Of a stretch of 64,000 bases of DNA, positions 36,651 through 45,712 are shown piece after piece. Source of the stretch: Flavobacterium hydrophilum (GTDB lineage: Bacteria > Bacteroidota > Bacteroidia > Flavobacteriales > Flavobacteriaceae); assembly GCF_003202405.1 (NCBI RefSeq), contig NZ_QJHL01000003.1:248001-312000 (forward strand), read 5' to 3'. The translations under genes and the position numbers were made by a program. The notes beneath the pieces are model-generated. The model saw only the letters and a program-made list of their open reading frames with translations. It had not been told where the DNA came from and ran no database searches. The first letter of the stretch is position 1. The number at the start of each line of letters is the position of its first letter.

Positions 36651-37676
36651 ATGGAAATGATAGACAAGATAAAAGAACATATCGAGGAAGCTAAAGCCTT
36701 TAATGATAAAAACAAAGAATCTTTAGAGAAGTTCCGTGTTAAATATTTAGGAAGTAAAGGTTTATTGAAGGAGCTTTTTACAGAGTTCAAAAATATACCA
36801 AACGACCAGAAAAAGGATTTTGGACAAGTAATAAATACTTTAAAAGCTGTTGCTGAAGAAAAAGTAAGGGTTATTCAGGAGGAGTTGGAAAGCAAGGAAG
36901 AAGTAAAAGGCTTTTTTGGAGACTTAACGCGTTCGCCTGAGCCTGTAATTATTGGCTCACGCCATCCTATTTCGATTGTTAAAAATCAAATTATAGATAT
37001 TTTTGCCAACATCGGTTTCAACGTTTCTGAAGGTCCGGAAATCGAAGACGACTGGCATAATTTTACAGCATTAAACTTACCGGAATACCATCCGGCGCGT
37101 GATATGCAGGATACCTTTTTTATTCAGACCAATCCTGATGTGCTGTTGCGTACGCATACATCATCTGTTCAGGTGCGTTATATGGAAAATCACAAACCGC
37201 CAATTCGTACCATTTCTCCGGGACGTGTGTTCCGTAATGAAGCCATTTCGTCACGTTCACATTGTATTTTTCATCAGGTTGAAGGATTGTACATTGACAA
37301 AGACGTTTCTTTTGCCGATTTAAAACAGACATTGCTTTATTTCACGAAAGAAATGTTCGGAAAATCGAAGATTCGTCTGCGCCCGTCATACTTTCCGTTT
37401 ACAGAACCAAGTGCCGAAATTGATATCTACTGGGGTTTAAAAACCGAAACCGATTACCGTATCACAAAAGGAACTGGATGGTTAGAAATTGGAGGCTGCG
37501 GAATGGTTGATCCAAACGTTCTTAAAAATTGCGATATCAATCCTGACGAATTCAATGGTTTTGCTTTCGGAATGGGAGTAGAGCGTATTGCCATGCTGCT
37601 GTACCAAATTGGTGATATCCGTATGTTTTACGAAAATGATGTTCGTTTCTTAGAGCAATTCAAAGCAAATATTTAA
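36651..37676 (+). CDS. pheS: phenylalanine--tRNA ligase alpha subunit
   Basis: PheS of usual length (341 residues). The N-terminal coiled coil (about 1-90) binds tRNA-Phe. The class II catalytic core follows with motif 2 (GRVFRNEAISSRSHCIFHQVEG, preceded by LLRTHTSSVQVRYM) and motif 3 (GFAFGMGVERIAMLLY). It charges tRNA-Phe together with PheT. pheT is not adjacent, which is common outside Enterobacteria. The start may be ATG 36651 or the ATG at 36657, two codons later; the second fits many PheS N-termini (MIDKI). Confidence 0.97.
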   Translation: MEMIDKIKEHIEEAKAFNDKNKESLEKFRVKYLGSKGLLKELFTEFKNIPNDQKKDFGQVINTLKAVAEEKVRVIQEELESKEEVKGFFGDLTRSPEPVIIGSRHPISIVKNQIIDIFANIGFNVSEGPEIEDDWHNFTALNLPEYHPARDMQDTFFIQTNPDVLLRTHTSSVQVRYMENHKPPIRTISPGRVFRNEAISSRSHCIFHQVEGLYIDKDVSFADLKQTLLYFTKEMFGKSKIRLRPSYFPFTEPSAEIDIYWGLKTETDYRITKGTGWLEIGGCGMVDPNVLKNCDINPDEFNGFAFGMGVERIAMLLYQIGDIRMFYENDVRFLEQFKANI

Positions 37677-37689
37677 AAAATAAGTTACT

Positions 37690-37736
37690 AGTAAATAGTG
37701 ATTAGTGAAGAGCTTTCTTTCTAATCACTATTTACT
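37690..37736 (+). terminator. long hairpin after pheS
   Basis: A perfect 16-bp inverted repeat (37690-37705 with 37721-37736) followed by T-rich sequence. The AT-rich GTAAATAGTGATTAG-type arms resemble intergenic repeats elsewhere in the window, so it may be both a repeat and a terminator. Confidence 0.65.
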
Positions 37737-37755
37737 TTTTACTATTTACTAAAAA

Positions 37756-38163
37756 ATGAAAAAAGATATAACAATCCCCGAAGTTGAAAACGTATTCTTA
37801 GCCGCCGTTCAGGAATGGAGCGATGATTTTATGGAAAAAGTCTGGTACGCTTATCTGGTAAACGACAGCGACTTTAATTTAGACAGCGTGATGGTGGTTT
37901 CAAAAGCATTTGGAACAATTGAAGGGGAAATGAAAAAAACGTCTATTTTACGTCATGCGTTTGTTGAGGTTCCTGCGGTTTCAGTTGTAAAAATCGAAAT
38001 GATCGAAAAAAGTCTTTTGGTTTTGAACAACGAATTTATGGTAACTTTCTTTATCGGAAATACGTTGTACGATAAGAAATTCATCTTCAAGTCAAACTTA
38101 ATCAACGAAAACAATACGGAAGAAGTGCCGATTCTTTTTGTTGAAGGGATTATGGTGAAATAA
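37756..38163 (+). CDS. conserved protein of unknown function
   Basis: A 135-residue cytosolic protein with alternating beta-strands (KVWYAYLVNDSDFNLDSVMVVSKAFG, MVTFFIGNTLYDKKFIFKSN) and no signal peptide or transmembrane helix. No catalytic motif or familiar domain is visible. It stands alone between the pheS terminator and a complex palindromic element. The even composition indicates a real gene. Confidence 0.75.
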   Translation: MKKDITIPEVENVFLAAVQEWSDDFMEKVWYAYLVNDSDFNLDSVMVVSKAFGTIEGEMKKTSILRHAFVEVPAVSVVKIEMIEKSLLVLNNEFMVTFFIGNTLYDKKFIFKSNLINENNTEEVPILFVEGIMVK

Positions 38164-38202
38164 AATAGGTTTTAGAAAGCCCGCTGATTGCATCATGTAA
38201 TT

Positions 38203-38348
38203 CGTCAGTTCGAGTGTTTTTTGAGTAGAGAAACGGAAAAAAAATGTATCGGGAACTTTTATGAAACCAAGACTTCTCTATACATTTTTGGTTAATAAAA
38301 CGTATTTTCAAAATCAATCTTAAATCCAAAAAAACACTCGAAGTGACG
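38203..38348. repeat. nested palindromic element, MITE-like
   Basis: Outer arms of about 20 bp (38203-38222 with 38329-38348) match with one mismatch and include CGTCA-n-TTCGAGTG. Inner segments around 38227-38250 and 38273-38291 are also complementary (AGAGAA and AAAATGTAT blocks). It fills the gap between two convergent genes. Confidence 0.6.
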
Positions 38349-38363
38349 TCAGTAGTGTTAGTT

Positions 38364-38933
38364 TTAAAACCGATAAACCTTCTCAGGCGTCACACAGTAA
38401 TCCAGTTTTATATCCGATTCAAAAACATCATCAATCCGATCTACAGCTTCAAAAAAGGAAAGCCCAATTTTGATGGTTTCGGGTTTGCATTCCGCTAGAA
38501 ATTTATCGTAAAACCCTTTTCCGTAGCCAATACGGTTTCCAAAAATATCAAAAGCCAAAAGCGGTACAAAAACCACTTCAATAGTTTGAGAAGGAACAGG
38601 TAAACCATTTACAGGTTCTGGGATATTATATTCATTTTTTTTGATTTTAGTATTGTCCGTCAATAAAAAATGAGACATCATTCGGGTTTCAAAATCACTT
38701 TTTGAAACCACAATTTCTTTGTCTTTTCCTGAAAGTAAGTGTAAAATATATTCTGTATTAACTTCTTTTTGTTCCTCAATTGGAAGAAAAACATGGTAAT
38801 AGGCTTTATTCCAAATAGGTAAGTTGATTAATTGATTGGTAATCTCCAGGCTTTTTCCTTCAATAGCTGTTTCAGAAAGGTTTTTTCTAAGATTTTTATA
38901 ATGCAGTCGCAGCTCTTTTTTAGTCGTTGGCAT
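38364..38933 (-). CDS. 5-formyltetrahydrofolate cyclo-ligase
   Basis: A 189-residue protein of the YgfA/MTHFS family. It converts 5-formyl-THF to 5,10-methenyl-THF with ATP, recycling a dead-end folate in the cytosol. The N-terminal KKELRLHYKNLRKNLS helix and the C-terminal FGNRIGYGKGFYDKFLA segment, the folate/ATP-binding glycine-rich signature, are intact. The ATG at 38933 is chosen over 39002 because the family N-terminus (KKELR) begins there; it overlaps the 3' end of the deacylase gene by 14 bases, implying translational coupling. Confidence 0.95.
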   Translation of the reverse strand: MPTTKKELRLHYKNLRKNLSETAIEGKSLEITNQLINLPIWNKAYYHVFLPIEEQKEVNTEYILHLLSGKDKEIVVSKSDFETRMMSHFLLTDNTKIKKNEYNIPEPVNGLPVPSQTIEVVFVPLLAFDIFGNRIGYGKGFYDKFLAECKPETIKIGLSFFEAVDRIDDVFESDIKLDYCVTPEKVYRF

Positions 38934-39900
38934 TGTCGTCAATATTTTTAGAGATATGGTAAATCGCGTCGCCTTCATATACAATTGGCGAATGATTGGC
39001 ATTGATTACAAACCCGTCATGCGGTGCTTTTACTTTTTGCTCGAATTTACCAAAAGGATCAGTAATAATGGCTAAAATAGTTCCTTTGGTTACAAATTTG
39101 GTAATCATATTGTAATCGTGTAACAAGCCGGATTGTTTAGCCCGCAGCCAAACCGAATTTTTAATATAAATTGATGGAAAGTCAGCTTTTTCAACAATGT
39201 GTTTTGGGTCCAGCATATTTAAATAATGAAGTAAACGTTTTACTCCTTTTACACCTTCATTAGCAACGGGATCATTAATATCCAATGATTTTCCGCCTTC
39301 AAAAAGCAACATTTTAACATTGGCTTTTTCAGAAGTATTTCTAAAAGAACCATTAATGTTTTTAGAATACAATGTAAATGGAGCATCAAATACATCAGCC
39401 AAAATCTTTAATTCGGGATTGTTTTCTGTAATTCTAATCTGAGGGGCATTGAATCGGCTTGCGCCACCTGCATGAAAATCTACTGCATAGTCAATAAGCG
39501 GCAATACCTGATTGGTAATATGAAAAGCAAAACGACTTGCAAGTGAACCTTTTTTGCTTCCGGGAAAAACACGGTTCAGGTCTCGTCCGTCAGGAAACTC
39601 CCTTGATTTATTGACAAAACCGTAAATATTGATAATCGGAATGCAGATGATGGTTCCTCTTGTAGGACGGTTGATTTTTTTGCTGATGATCTGGCGTACA
39701 ATTTCGACACCATTAATTTCATCGCCATGAATTCCGGCAGAAAATAAAACCACCGGACCATCAATTTTGGAACGCCGAACAATAATCGGAATATTGAGTT
39801 TGGTTGTGGTATGTAATCTGGCGATTTCTACATTTATCGTTTTGTTTTCTCCGGGCAAAATCGATTCGCCAAAAAGAACCATCGGGGCATTGTTTTTCAT
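38920..39900 (-). CDS. succinylglutamate desuccinylase/aspartoacylase-type zinc deacylase
   Basis: A 326-residue M14-like carboxypeptidase-fold protein of the AstE/AspA family. The zinc ligands are in GIHGDEING (His, Glu) and VDFHAGG (His); the GRDLNRVFPG segment binds substrate, and a C-terminal beta domain (VKAPHDGFVINANHSPIVYEGDAIYHI) resembles a lipoyl-like barrel. It should hydrolyse an N-acyl amino acid or similar amide. No arginine-succinyltransferase genes are nearby, so the substrate is not set by context. It overlaps the formyl-THF cyclo-ligase gene downstream. Confidence 0.88.
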   Translation of the reverse strand: MKNNAPMVLFGESILPGENKTINVEIARLHTTTKLNIPIIVRRSKIDGPVVLFSAGIHGDEINGVEIVRQIISKKINRPTRGTIICIPIINIYGFVNKSREFPDGRDLNRVFPGSKKGSLASRFAFHITNQVLPLIDYAVDFHAGGASRFNAPQIRITENNPELKILADVFDAPFTLYSKNINGSFRNTSEKANVKMLLFEGGKSLDINDPVANEGVKGVKRLLHYLNMLDPKHIVEKADFPSIYIKNSVWLRAKQSGLLHDYNMITKFVTKGTILAIITDPFGKFEQKVKAPHDGFVINANHSPIVYEGDAIYHISKNIDDNAND

Positions 39901-39945
39901 GTCGAATTATAAAAGTTAAATATAAAAATTATTCTTTGGATTTCG

Positions 39946-39953
39946 TAAATTTG
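39946..39953 (+). promoter_or_regulatory. putative -7 box for uvrC
   Basis: TAAATTTG matches TAnnTTTG, about 83 bases before the uvrC start in the gap to the divergent deacylase. The -33 region is not convincing. Confidence 0.35.
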
Positions 39954-40035
39954 AAAAGAATTCATTGTTAAGCTTTCCAATGCGGATCGGAATGGTTTTT
40001 GACACGATTTCTTCATCTCTTCAGAAATAAACAGC

Positions 40036-41829
40036 ATGCAAATACCGTCTTTAGAACTCCAAATTCAAACCCTTCCGGACAATCCGGGAGTCTATCAGTA
40101 TTATGACAAAGAAGGAAAGATATTGTATGTTGGAAAGGCCAAAAATTTAAAAAAAAGGGTTTCTTCTTATTTCAATAAAATTCACGATACAAGAAAAACG
40201 AATGTACTGGTTCGAAAAATCGTAACTATCAAACATATTGTAGTTCCTACTGAAACGGATGCCCTTTTATTAGAAAACAACCTGATCAAATCCTTGCAGC
40301 CGCGTTATAATGTATTACTTCGTGATGATAAAAGTTATCCCTGGATCTGCATTAAAAAAGAACCTTTTTCGAGAATATTCCTGACCCGAAGAATGATAAA
40401 AGACGGATCCGAATATTTTGGTCCATACACTAATTTCAAGATGGTCTATACTATTCTGGATCTAATCAAAGAATTGTATCCGTTAAGAACCTGCAATTAC
40501 GATTTGAGTGAATCCAATATCAATTCGGGTAAATTTAAAGTCTGTCTGGAATTTCACATAGGAAATTGTAAAGGACCTTGTGAAGGAATAGAATCTTTGG
40601 AAGATTATCAGAGACAAGTTGATGCAATCCGCGAAATCCTAAAGGGAAATTTCAAAGAAAGCATGAAAGACTTCAAACGTTTAATGAATCAGTATGCACA
40701 GAATTTGCAGTTTGAAGAAGCACAAAAAATCAAAGAAAAAATAGAAATTCTCGAAAATTACCAATCGAGATCGACCATTGTAAATCCAAAAATTACCAAT
40801 ATTGATGTCTTTTCGATTGTGTCTGATGAAAGTGCGGCTTATGTTAATTTTCTGCAAATATCACACGGATCGATTATTCGTTCGCATACTTTGGAAATAA
40901 AGAAAAAACTGGACGAACCTGATGAAGAATTGCTGGAACTTGCGATTATTGAACTTCGGGAACGTTTTCAGTTAATGTCAAAAGAAATTATTGTGCCGTT
41001 TGAAGTTGATTTAGGCGAAAATATAAAAGTTACTGTTCCACAATTGGGTGATAAAAAGCAAATTCTGGATCTGTCAATTCGAAATGCCAAATTTTACCGA
41101 ATAGAACAACTTAAACAATTGCAGATTGTAGATCCTGACAGACACGTAAACCGTATCATGGCACAAATGCAAAAAGACCTGCGCTTGCCAAATGAACCGA
41201 GGCATATTGAATGTTTTGACAACTCCAATATTCAGGGAACAAATCCGGTGGCAGCCTGCGTGGTTTTTAAAGACGGGAAACCCAGCAAGAAAGATTATCG
41301 CCATTTTAACGTAAAAACGGTTGTGGGTCCTGACGATTTTGCTTCAATGACCGAAATCGTATACCGTCGCTATAAACGATTGCTGGACGAAAATGAACCG
41401 CTTCCGCAACTGATTATTATTGATGGGGGAAAAGGACAATTATCAGCGGCCCTGAAAAGTATTGATGAGCTGGGATTACGCGGTAAAATTGCCATTATTG
41501 GAATTGCAAAACGTCTCGAAGAATTGTTTTATCCCGGAGATTCGATTCCGTTATATCTCGATAAAAAATCTGAAACATTAAAGGTTATTCAGCAATTACG
41601 AAACGAAGCACACCGGTTTGGAATCACTTTTCACCGTGATAAACGAAGCAAAGCGGCCCTTAATTCGTCTGTTGAAAGTATTCCGGGTATTGGCGAAAAA
41701 ACAATGCTTACGTTAATACAACATTTTAAGAGTGTTAAAAGATTGAAATTGGCTACAGAAAAAGAAATTTCTGATGTTGTGGGAGTATCAAAAGCCAAAA
41801 AAATTGTCGACTTTTACAAAATAAATTAG
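40036..41829 (+). CDS. uvrC: excinuclease ABC subunit C
   Basis: Full-length UvrC (597 residues). The N-terminal GIY-YIG nuclease (about 16-90: PGVYQYYDKEGKILYVGKAKNLKKRV) makes the 3' incision. A cysteine-bearing region, the UVR motif (about 210-245, EEAQKIKEKIEILENYQ) that contacts UvrB, and the RNase H-like 5' nuclease (HIECFDNSNIQG; LIIIDGGKGQL) follow. Tandem helix-hairpin-helix motifs close the protein (SIPGIGEKTMLTLIQHF, VVGVSKAKKIVDFY). It acts in cytosolic nucleotide excision repair. It is followed by an odd terminator-like hairpin. Confidence 0.98.
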   Translation: MQIPSLELQIQTLPDNPGVYQYYDKEGKILYVGKAKNLKKRVSSYFNKIHDTRKTNVLVRKIVTIKHIVVPTETDALLLENNLIKSLQPRYNVLLRDDKSYPWICIKKEPFSRIFLTRRMIKDGSEYFGPYTNFKMVYTILDLIKELYPLRTCNYDLSESNINSGKFKVCLEFHIGNCKGPCEGIESLEDYQRQVDAIREILKGNFKESMKDFKRLMNQYAQNLQFEEAQKIKEKIEILENYQSRSTIVNPKITNIDVFSIVSDESAAYVNFLQISHGSIIRSHTLEIKKKLDEPDEELLELAIIELRERFQLMSKEIIVPFEVDLGENIKVTVPQLGDKKQILDLSIRNAKFYRIEQLKQLQIVDPDRHVNRIMAQMQKDLRLPNEPRHIECFDNSNIQGTNPVAACVVFKDGKPSKKDYRHFNVKTVVGPDDFASMTEIVYRRYKRLLDENEPLPQLIIIDGGKGQLSAALKSIDELGLRGKIAIIGIAKRLEELFYPGDSIPLYLDKKSETLKVIQQLRNEAHRFGITFHRDKRSKAALNSSVESIPGIGEKTMLTLIQHFKSVKRLKLATEKEISDVVGVSKAKKIVDFYKIN

Positions 41830-41898
41830 TACTTTTCTTATGCGCCTAATCCAGCTGTTCATTTCAAACGTCGGGTCAAAAAACTTTTTTTCAATTGC

Positions 41899-41931
41899 AA
41901 AAAAAGGAGCTTCTATGGTCGCTCTTTTTTT
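41899..41931 (+). terminator. terminator-like hairpin with an ATG in its loop
   Basis: Arms AAAAAAAGGAGC (41899-41910, one bulged G) and GCTCTTTTTTT (41921-41931) form a classic terminator shape 70 bases after uvrC. The 10-base loop contains the ATG at 41915 of the next reading frame, so termination and the next gene's start are entangled. Confidence 0.5.
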
Positions 41932-44194
41932 ACAGGAAAAAATAGCTTTTTGCCTCTCGCCGTTTTCCATTTCCATCTGGGGCGGAGTATTAGTGTCTTT
42001 AATACTTTTAGTGATTACTCCTCAAAAATCGTTTTCACAGGAAAAAAAACAGGACAGTATCAAAAGACCCAAAATTGGTTTGGTTTTAAGCGGAGGCGGA
42101 GCCAAAGGATTTGCTCATATTGGTGTTTTGAAAGTTTTAGAAGAAGCAGGAATCAAAGTTGATTATATAGGCGGAACCAGTATGGGAGCCATCATCGGCG
42201 GACTTTATGCAACAGGATATAATGCCGCACAAGTTGATTCTATTTTCAAAAAAACCAATTTTGACGAATTAATTAATGACTATATTCCAAGATCTTCCAA
42301 AAATTTCTACGGAAAACGAAATGACGAATTATATGCAATCGTATTACCTTTTAGTAACTTAAGGGTTGGAATTCCGGAGGCACTTTCAAAAGGAATGTAC
42401 AATTATAATTTATTAAGCAGTCTAACCCGTAGTGTTCGTCATGTACGTGATTTTAATCAACTGCCTACTCCTTTTTTATGTATAGGAACTGATATCGAAA
42501 CCGGTGAAGAAGTATTGCTCAACAAAGGAAATCTGGTACAGGCTATGGTGGCAAGTGCCGCTTTTCCGTCTTTATTCTCACCTGTTGAAGTAGATGGGAA
42601 ATTATTGGTCGATGGAGGCGTCGTTAATAATTACCCTATTAAGGAAGTTCGTGATCTGGGAGCAGATATTATCATTGGAGTGGATGTTCAGGATGATTTG
42701 CAAAACCGTAAAGGCCTGAAAAATGCTACCCGTATTCTCGTTCAGATTACCAATCTTCAGTCTATCGAAAAGATGAAGAGCAAAAGAGCTGATACCGACA
42801 TTTATATTAAACCGGATATTCGTGATTTTGGGGTCATATCATTTGATAGAGGTGGAGAAATTATCCGAAGAGGAGAAGATGCCACATTTGAGGTGTATGA
42901 AAAAATTAAAGCTTTGGCTAATGAACAAAATTTTTATAAAAAGCCCAAATTAAAAATAGCTTCGGATACGCTTGAAATAAAAAAAATAAACAACACAAGG
43001 CTGAAAGATTATACTAAAGAGTACTTAACAAGCAAGCTTCGATTTAAACCGGAAAGTACTATAACTTATGAAGATCTTCGGGTGGGAATAAATAATATAG
43101 ATGCCACACATAATTTTAGTGCGATCTCTTATTCGCTTGAGCCAAACGGTAATAAAGATGATTTGAATTTAGTCCTAAAAGAAAATCCGACCCATACCTA
43201 TTTAAAGCTGGGGCTGCATTATGATGGACTCTATAAAAGTGCTGTTTTATTAAACCTGACCCACAGAAAAACATTTTTAAAAAACGATAATACGTCTCTT
43301 GACATTATACTTGGGGATAATTTCAGGTATGATTTTAATTATTATGTCGAAAACGGATTTAATATCAGTTTTGGTTTCAACTCAAGGCTTAATCAGTTTA
43401 ACCGAAATGTAACAGAGACCATCAGTAAGCAAGTTACAGGAAATCCAAGTGATAATTTGATCAATGTCGATTTTATGGATATCTCCAATCAGGCTTATTT
43501 TCAAACCATTTTTGTTCAAAAATTCCTTATGGGAGGTGGATTGGAATATAAGTTTTTAAAAATAAAATCTCCCACATTAGATACAAATTCAATAATTGAT
43601 GAAAGTAATTATTTTAGTCTTTTCGGATATTTGAAATATGATTCTTTTGATAACAAAAGCTTCCCAAGAACAGGGTGGTATTTTTCAGGGGATATTCAGA
43701 CTTATCTGGCATCATCTAATTATACAAATCAGTTTAATCCTTTTTCAACTGCAAAAGCTGAAATTGGAATTGCAAGAACAGTTTTTAATAAAGCGACAAT
43801 AAAATTCCAGTCAGATGCAGGATTTGCTTTTGGTAATGACAGCGTGCCGTTTTTTGATTACATTCTGGGAGGATATGGCTATAATAAAGTAAATAACTTC
43901 AATTATTTTTATGGTTATGATTTTCTGAGTATTTCCGGTGATAGTTACATTAAAGCAGGGATAACTTTTGATTATGAAATATTCAGAAAAAATCACCTTA
44001 ATTTTTCTGCCAATTATGCTAATCTTGGTGATGATCTTTTTAGTACCGTAGATTGGATTGATATGCCTAAATATTCCGGTTATGCCGTAGGATATGGTTT
44101 AGAAACCATTATTGGCCCCATAGAAGTAAAGTATTCATGGTCTCCGGAAAATCCAAAAGGATATACCTGGTTCAATATCGGATTTTTGTTTTAA
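41915..44194 (+). CDS. patatin-like phospholipase fused to an Omp85/BamA-type barrel (PlpD-like, type Vd)
   Basis: Residues after the signal peptide (SFSQ) form a patatin domain: oxyanion loop SGGGAKGFAH, nucleophile serine in GGTSMGAI and aspartate in LVDGGVVNN. A POTRA-like linker then leads to a surface-antigen/Omp85 beta-barrel over the last 330 residues, ending in a terminal Phe (WFNIGFLF). Such type Vd autotransporters expose or release a lipase through their own barrel. The start is uncertain: ATG 41840 and ATG 41915 both lie within or before a terminator-like hairpin, and the N-terminal 40 residues look non-coding. No better ATG exists downstream. Confidence 0.88.
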   Translation: MVALFLQEKIAFCLSPFSISIWGGVLVSLILLVITPQKSFSQEKKQDSIKRPKIGLVLSGGGAKGFAHIGVLKVLEEAGIKVDYIGGTSMGAIIGGLYATGYNAAQVDSIFKKTNFDELINDYIPRSSKNFYGKRNDELYAIVLPFSNLRVGIPEALSKGMYNYNLLSSLTRSVRHVRDFNQLPTPFLCIGTDIETGEEVLLNKGNLVQAMVASAAFPSLFSPVEVDGKLLVDGGVVNNYPIKEVRDLGADIIIGVDVQDDLQNRKGLKNATRILVQITNLQSIEKMKSKRADTDIYIKPDIRDFGVISFDRGGEIIRRGEDATFEVYEKIKALANEQNFYKKPKLKIASDTLEIKKINNTRLKDYTKEYLTSKLRFKPESTITYEDLRVGINNIDATHNFSAISYSLEPNGNKDDLNLVLKENPTHTYLKLGLHYDGLYKSAVLLNLTHRKTFLKNDNTSLDIILGDNFRYDFNYYVENGFNISFGFNSRLNQFNRNVTETISKQVTGNPSDNLINVDFMDISNQAYFQTIFVQKFLMGGGLEYKFLKIKSPTLDTNSIIDESNYFSLFGYLKYDSFDNKSFPRTGWYFSGDIQTYLASSNYTNQFNPFSTAKAEIGIARTVFNKATIKFQSDAGFAFGNDSVPFFDYILGGYGYNKVNNFNYFYGYDFLSISGDSYIKAGITFDYEIFRKNHLNFSANYANLGDDLFSTVDWIDMPKYSGYAVGYGLETIIGPIEVKYSWSPENPKGYTWFNIGFLF

Positions 44195-44234
44195 TTTGTA
44201 ATTTAACTCAATAAAAATTACGATATTTGTTGTA

Positions 44235-44300
44235 ATGAAAACAAAATGGATAGGTTTATTAGAGTATCTTCAATTCCTCATCAAGAGAAATCCTGAGTAA
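44235..44300 (+). other. possible 21-codon leader or remnant ORF before hmgA
   Basis: An ATG preceded by a near-consensus -7 box (GATATTTG) opens a 21-residue frame, MKTKWIGLLEYLQFLIKRNPE, which ends at 44300, 108 bases before the homogentisate dioxygenase gene. It could be a leader peptide or the start of a decayed gene. It is too short to be sure. Confidence 0.25.
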
Positions 44301-44365
44301 ACGGCCGAATTGAGATGATTAGTCAATTATGAAATTGAACTAATTATCTGTTCACACAATTCAAA

Positions 44366-44401
44366 TTTTCGAATTATCTAATTTATAAATTATCTAATTG
44401 A
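44366..44401 (+). repeat. AT-rich AATTATCTAATT repeat upstream of hmgA
   Basis: Two close copies of AATTATCTAATT flank a short spacer directly before the hmgA start. The same units recur around 45671-45706 and 46118-46152, so this is part of the repeat family spread through the tyrosine-catabolism genes. Confidence 0.6.
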
Positions 44402-44407
44402 AAAGCC

Positions 44408-45565
44408 ATGCCATTATATCACAAACTTGGAAACTTTCCTCAAAAGAGACACACCCAATTCGAAAAGCCTGATGGAGGTTTTTACTACGAACAATTGTTT
44501 GGGACTGAAGGTTTTCATGGACATTCTTCATTGTCTTATCATGTACACAGACCTACACAGGTCAAAGAAATTTTAAACTCGTATTCGGTTGAACCAAAAA
44601 TTGCAATCGGAAAAAACATAAAATCATTATTATTTAAAGGTTTCGAATTGAAACCTGAAAACGACTTTTTAGACAGCCGAAAAGCAATGCTGGTCAATAA
44701 AGATTGTATTATTGGTTTGGCAGCCCCGAAAGAATCGCTTCGAAATTATTTCTACAAAAATGCCGACGCAGACGAAATGCTTTTCATTCATCGGGGAAAA
44801 GGAAAACTGCGTACGATGTTAGGAAATATTCCTTTTGAATATGGCGATTATCTAATTATTCCCCGCGGAATTATTTATCAAATTGATTTTGAAACCGAAG
44901 ATAATCGACTATTTTACGTCGAATCTTATTCTCCATTTTATACCCCAAAACGTTATAAAAACCAATCAGGTCAGCATTTAGAACATTCTCCTTTTTGTGA
45001 GCGTGATTTTATTTTGCCAAGCGAATTGGAAACACACGACGAAAAAGGCGATTTTTTAATTAAAATCAAAAAAGAAGGCATGATTCACGAAGTGGTTTAT
45101 GCAACACATCCTTTTGATGTTGTGGGTTGGGACGGCTATAACTTCCCATATGGATTCTCGATTCACAATTTTGAACCTATAACGGGACGTGTTCACCAAC
45201 CGCCTCCGGTACACCAAACTTTTGAAACGGCCACTTTTGTCGTTTGTTCATTCTGCCCAAGACTTTACGATTATCATCCGAAAGCCATTCCGGCGCCTTA
45301 CAATCACAGCAATATAGATTCTGACGAAGTTCTATATTATGTAGATGGCGATTTTATGAGCCGTAATAATATTGAGCAAGGTCATATCACTTTACATCCA
45401 AAAGGAATTCCACACGGACCAGCGCCAGGCGCAATGGAACGCAGTATTGGTCACAAAGAAACTCAGGAATTAGCCGTTATGGTGGATACTTTCCGCCCAT
45501 TAATGGTTACAGAAGAGGCTATGGGTCTTGATGACGGTCAATATTACAAGTCTTGGACTGAATAA
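44408..45565 (+). CDS. hmgA: homogentisate 1,2-dioxygenase
   Basis: A 385-residue cupin-fold dioxygenase. It opens homogentisate to maleylacetoacetate with a non-heme Fe(II), the second oxygenase step of phenylalanine/tyrosine breakdown. The N-terminal YEQLFGTEGFHGHSSLSYH and the C-terminal iron-binding region are present (SNIDSDEVLYYVDGDF; HPKGIPHGPAPG with its histidines). It is in the same direction as the 4-hydroxyphenylpyruvate dioxygenase gene at 46152, which makes its substrate; a repeat-flanked four-helix-bundle gene separates them. The bacterial/Bacteroidota form is shorter than the human enzyme. Confidence 0.95.
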   Translation: MPLYHKLGNFPQKRHTQFEKPDGGFYYEQLFGTEGFHGHSSLSYHVHRPTQVKEILNSYSVEPKIAIGKNIKSLLFKGFELKPENDFLDSRKAMLVNKDCIIGLAAPKESLRNYFYKNADADEMLFIHRGKGKLRTMLGNIPFEYGDYLIIPRGIIYQIDFETEDNRLFYVESYSPFYTPKRYKNQSGQHLEHSPFCERDFILPSELETHDEKGDFLIKIKKEGMIHEVVYATHPFDVVGWDGYNFPYGFSIHNFEPITGRVHQPPPVHQTFETATFVVCSFCPRLYDYHPKAIPAPYNHSNIDSDEVLYYVDGDFMSRNNIEQGHITLHPKGIPHGPAPGAMERSIGHKETQELAVMVDTFRPLMVTEEAMGLDDGQYYKSWTE

Positions 45566-45604
45566 TTAGTCAATGTGCCAATTTGATAATTAGAAAATTT
45601 CTTT

Positions 45605-45706
45605 AATTAGAAAATGTGTCAATTTGGAAATTAGACAATTAAATATTGTAATTTTAAACTTACAAAATAAATTATCTAATTATCCCATTTTCTAATTATC
45701 AAATTA
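45605..45706 (+). repeat. left copy of a ~100-bp AT-rich repeat flanking the four-helix-bundle gene
   Basis: It opens with AATTAGAAAATGTGTCAATT (45605-45624) and closes with a 21-base block at 45686-45706. Both ends recur at 46075-46094 (identical) and 46124-46144 (one mismatch) on the other side of the gene, in direct orientation. Confidence 0.8.
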
Positions 45707-45712
45707 AAACAA

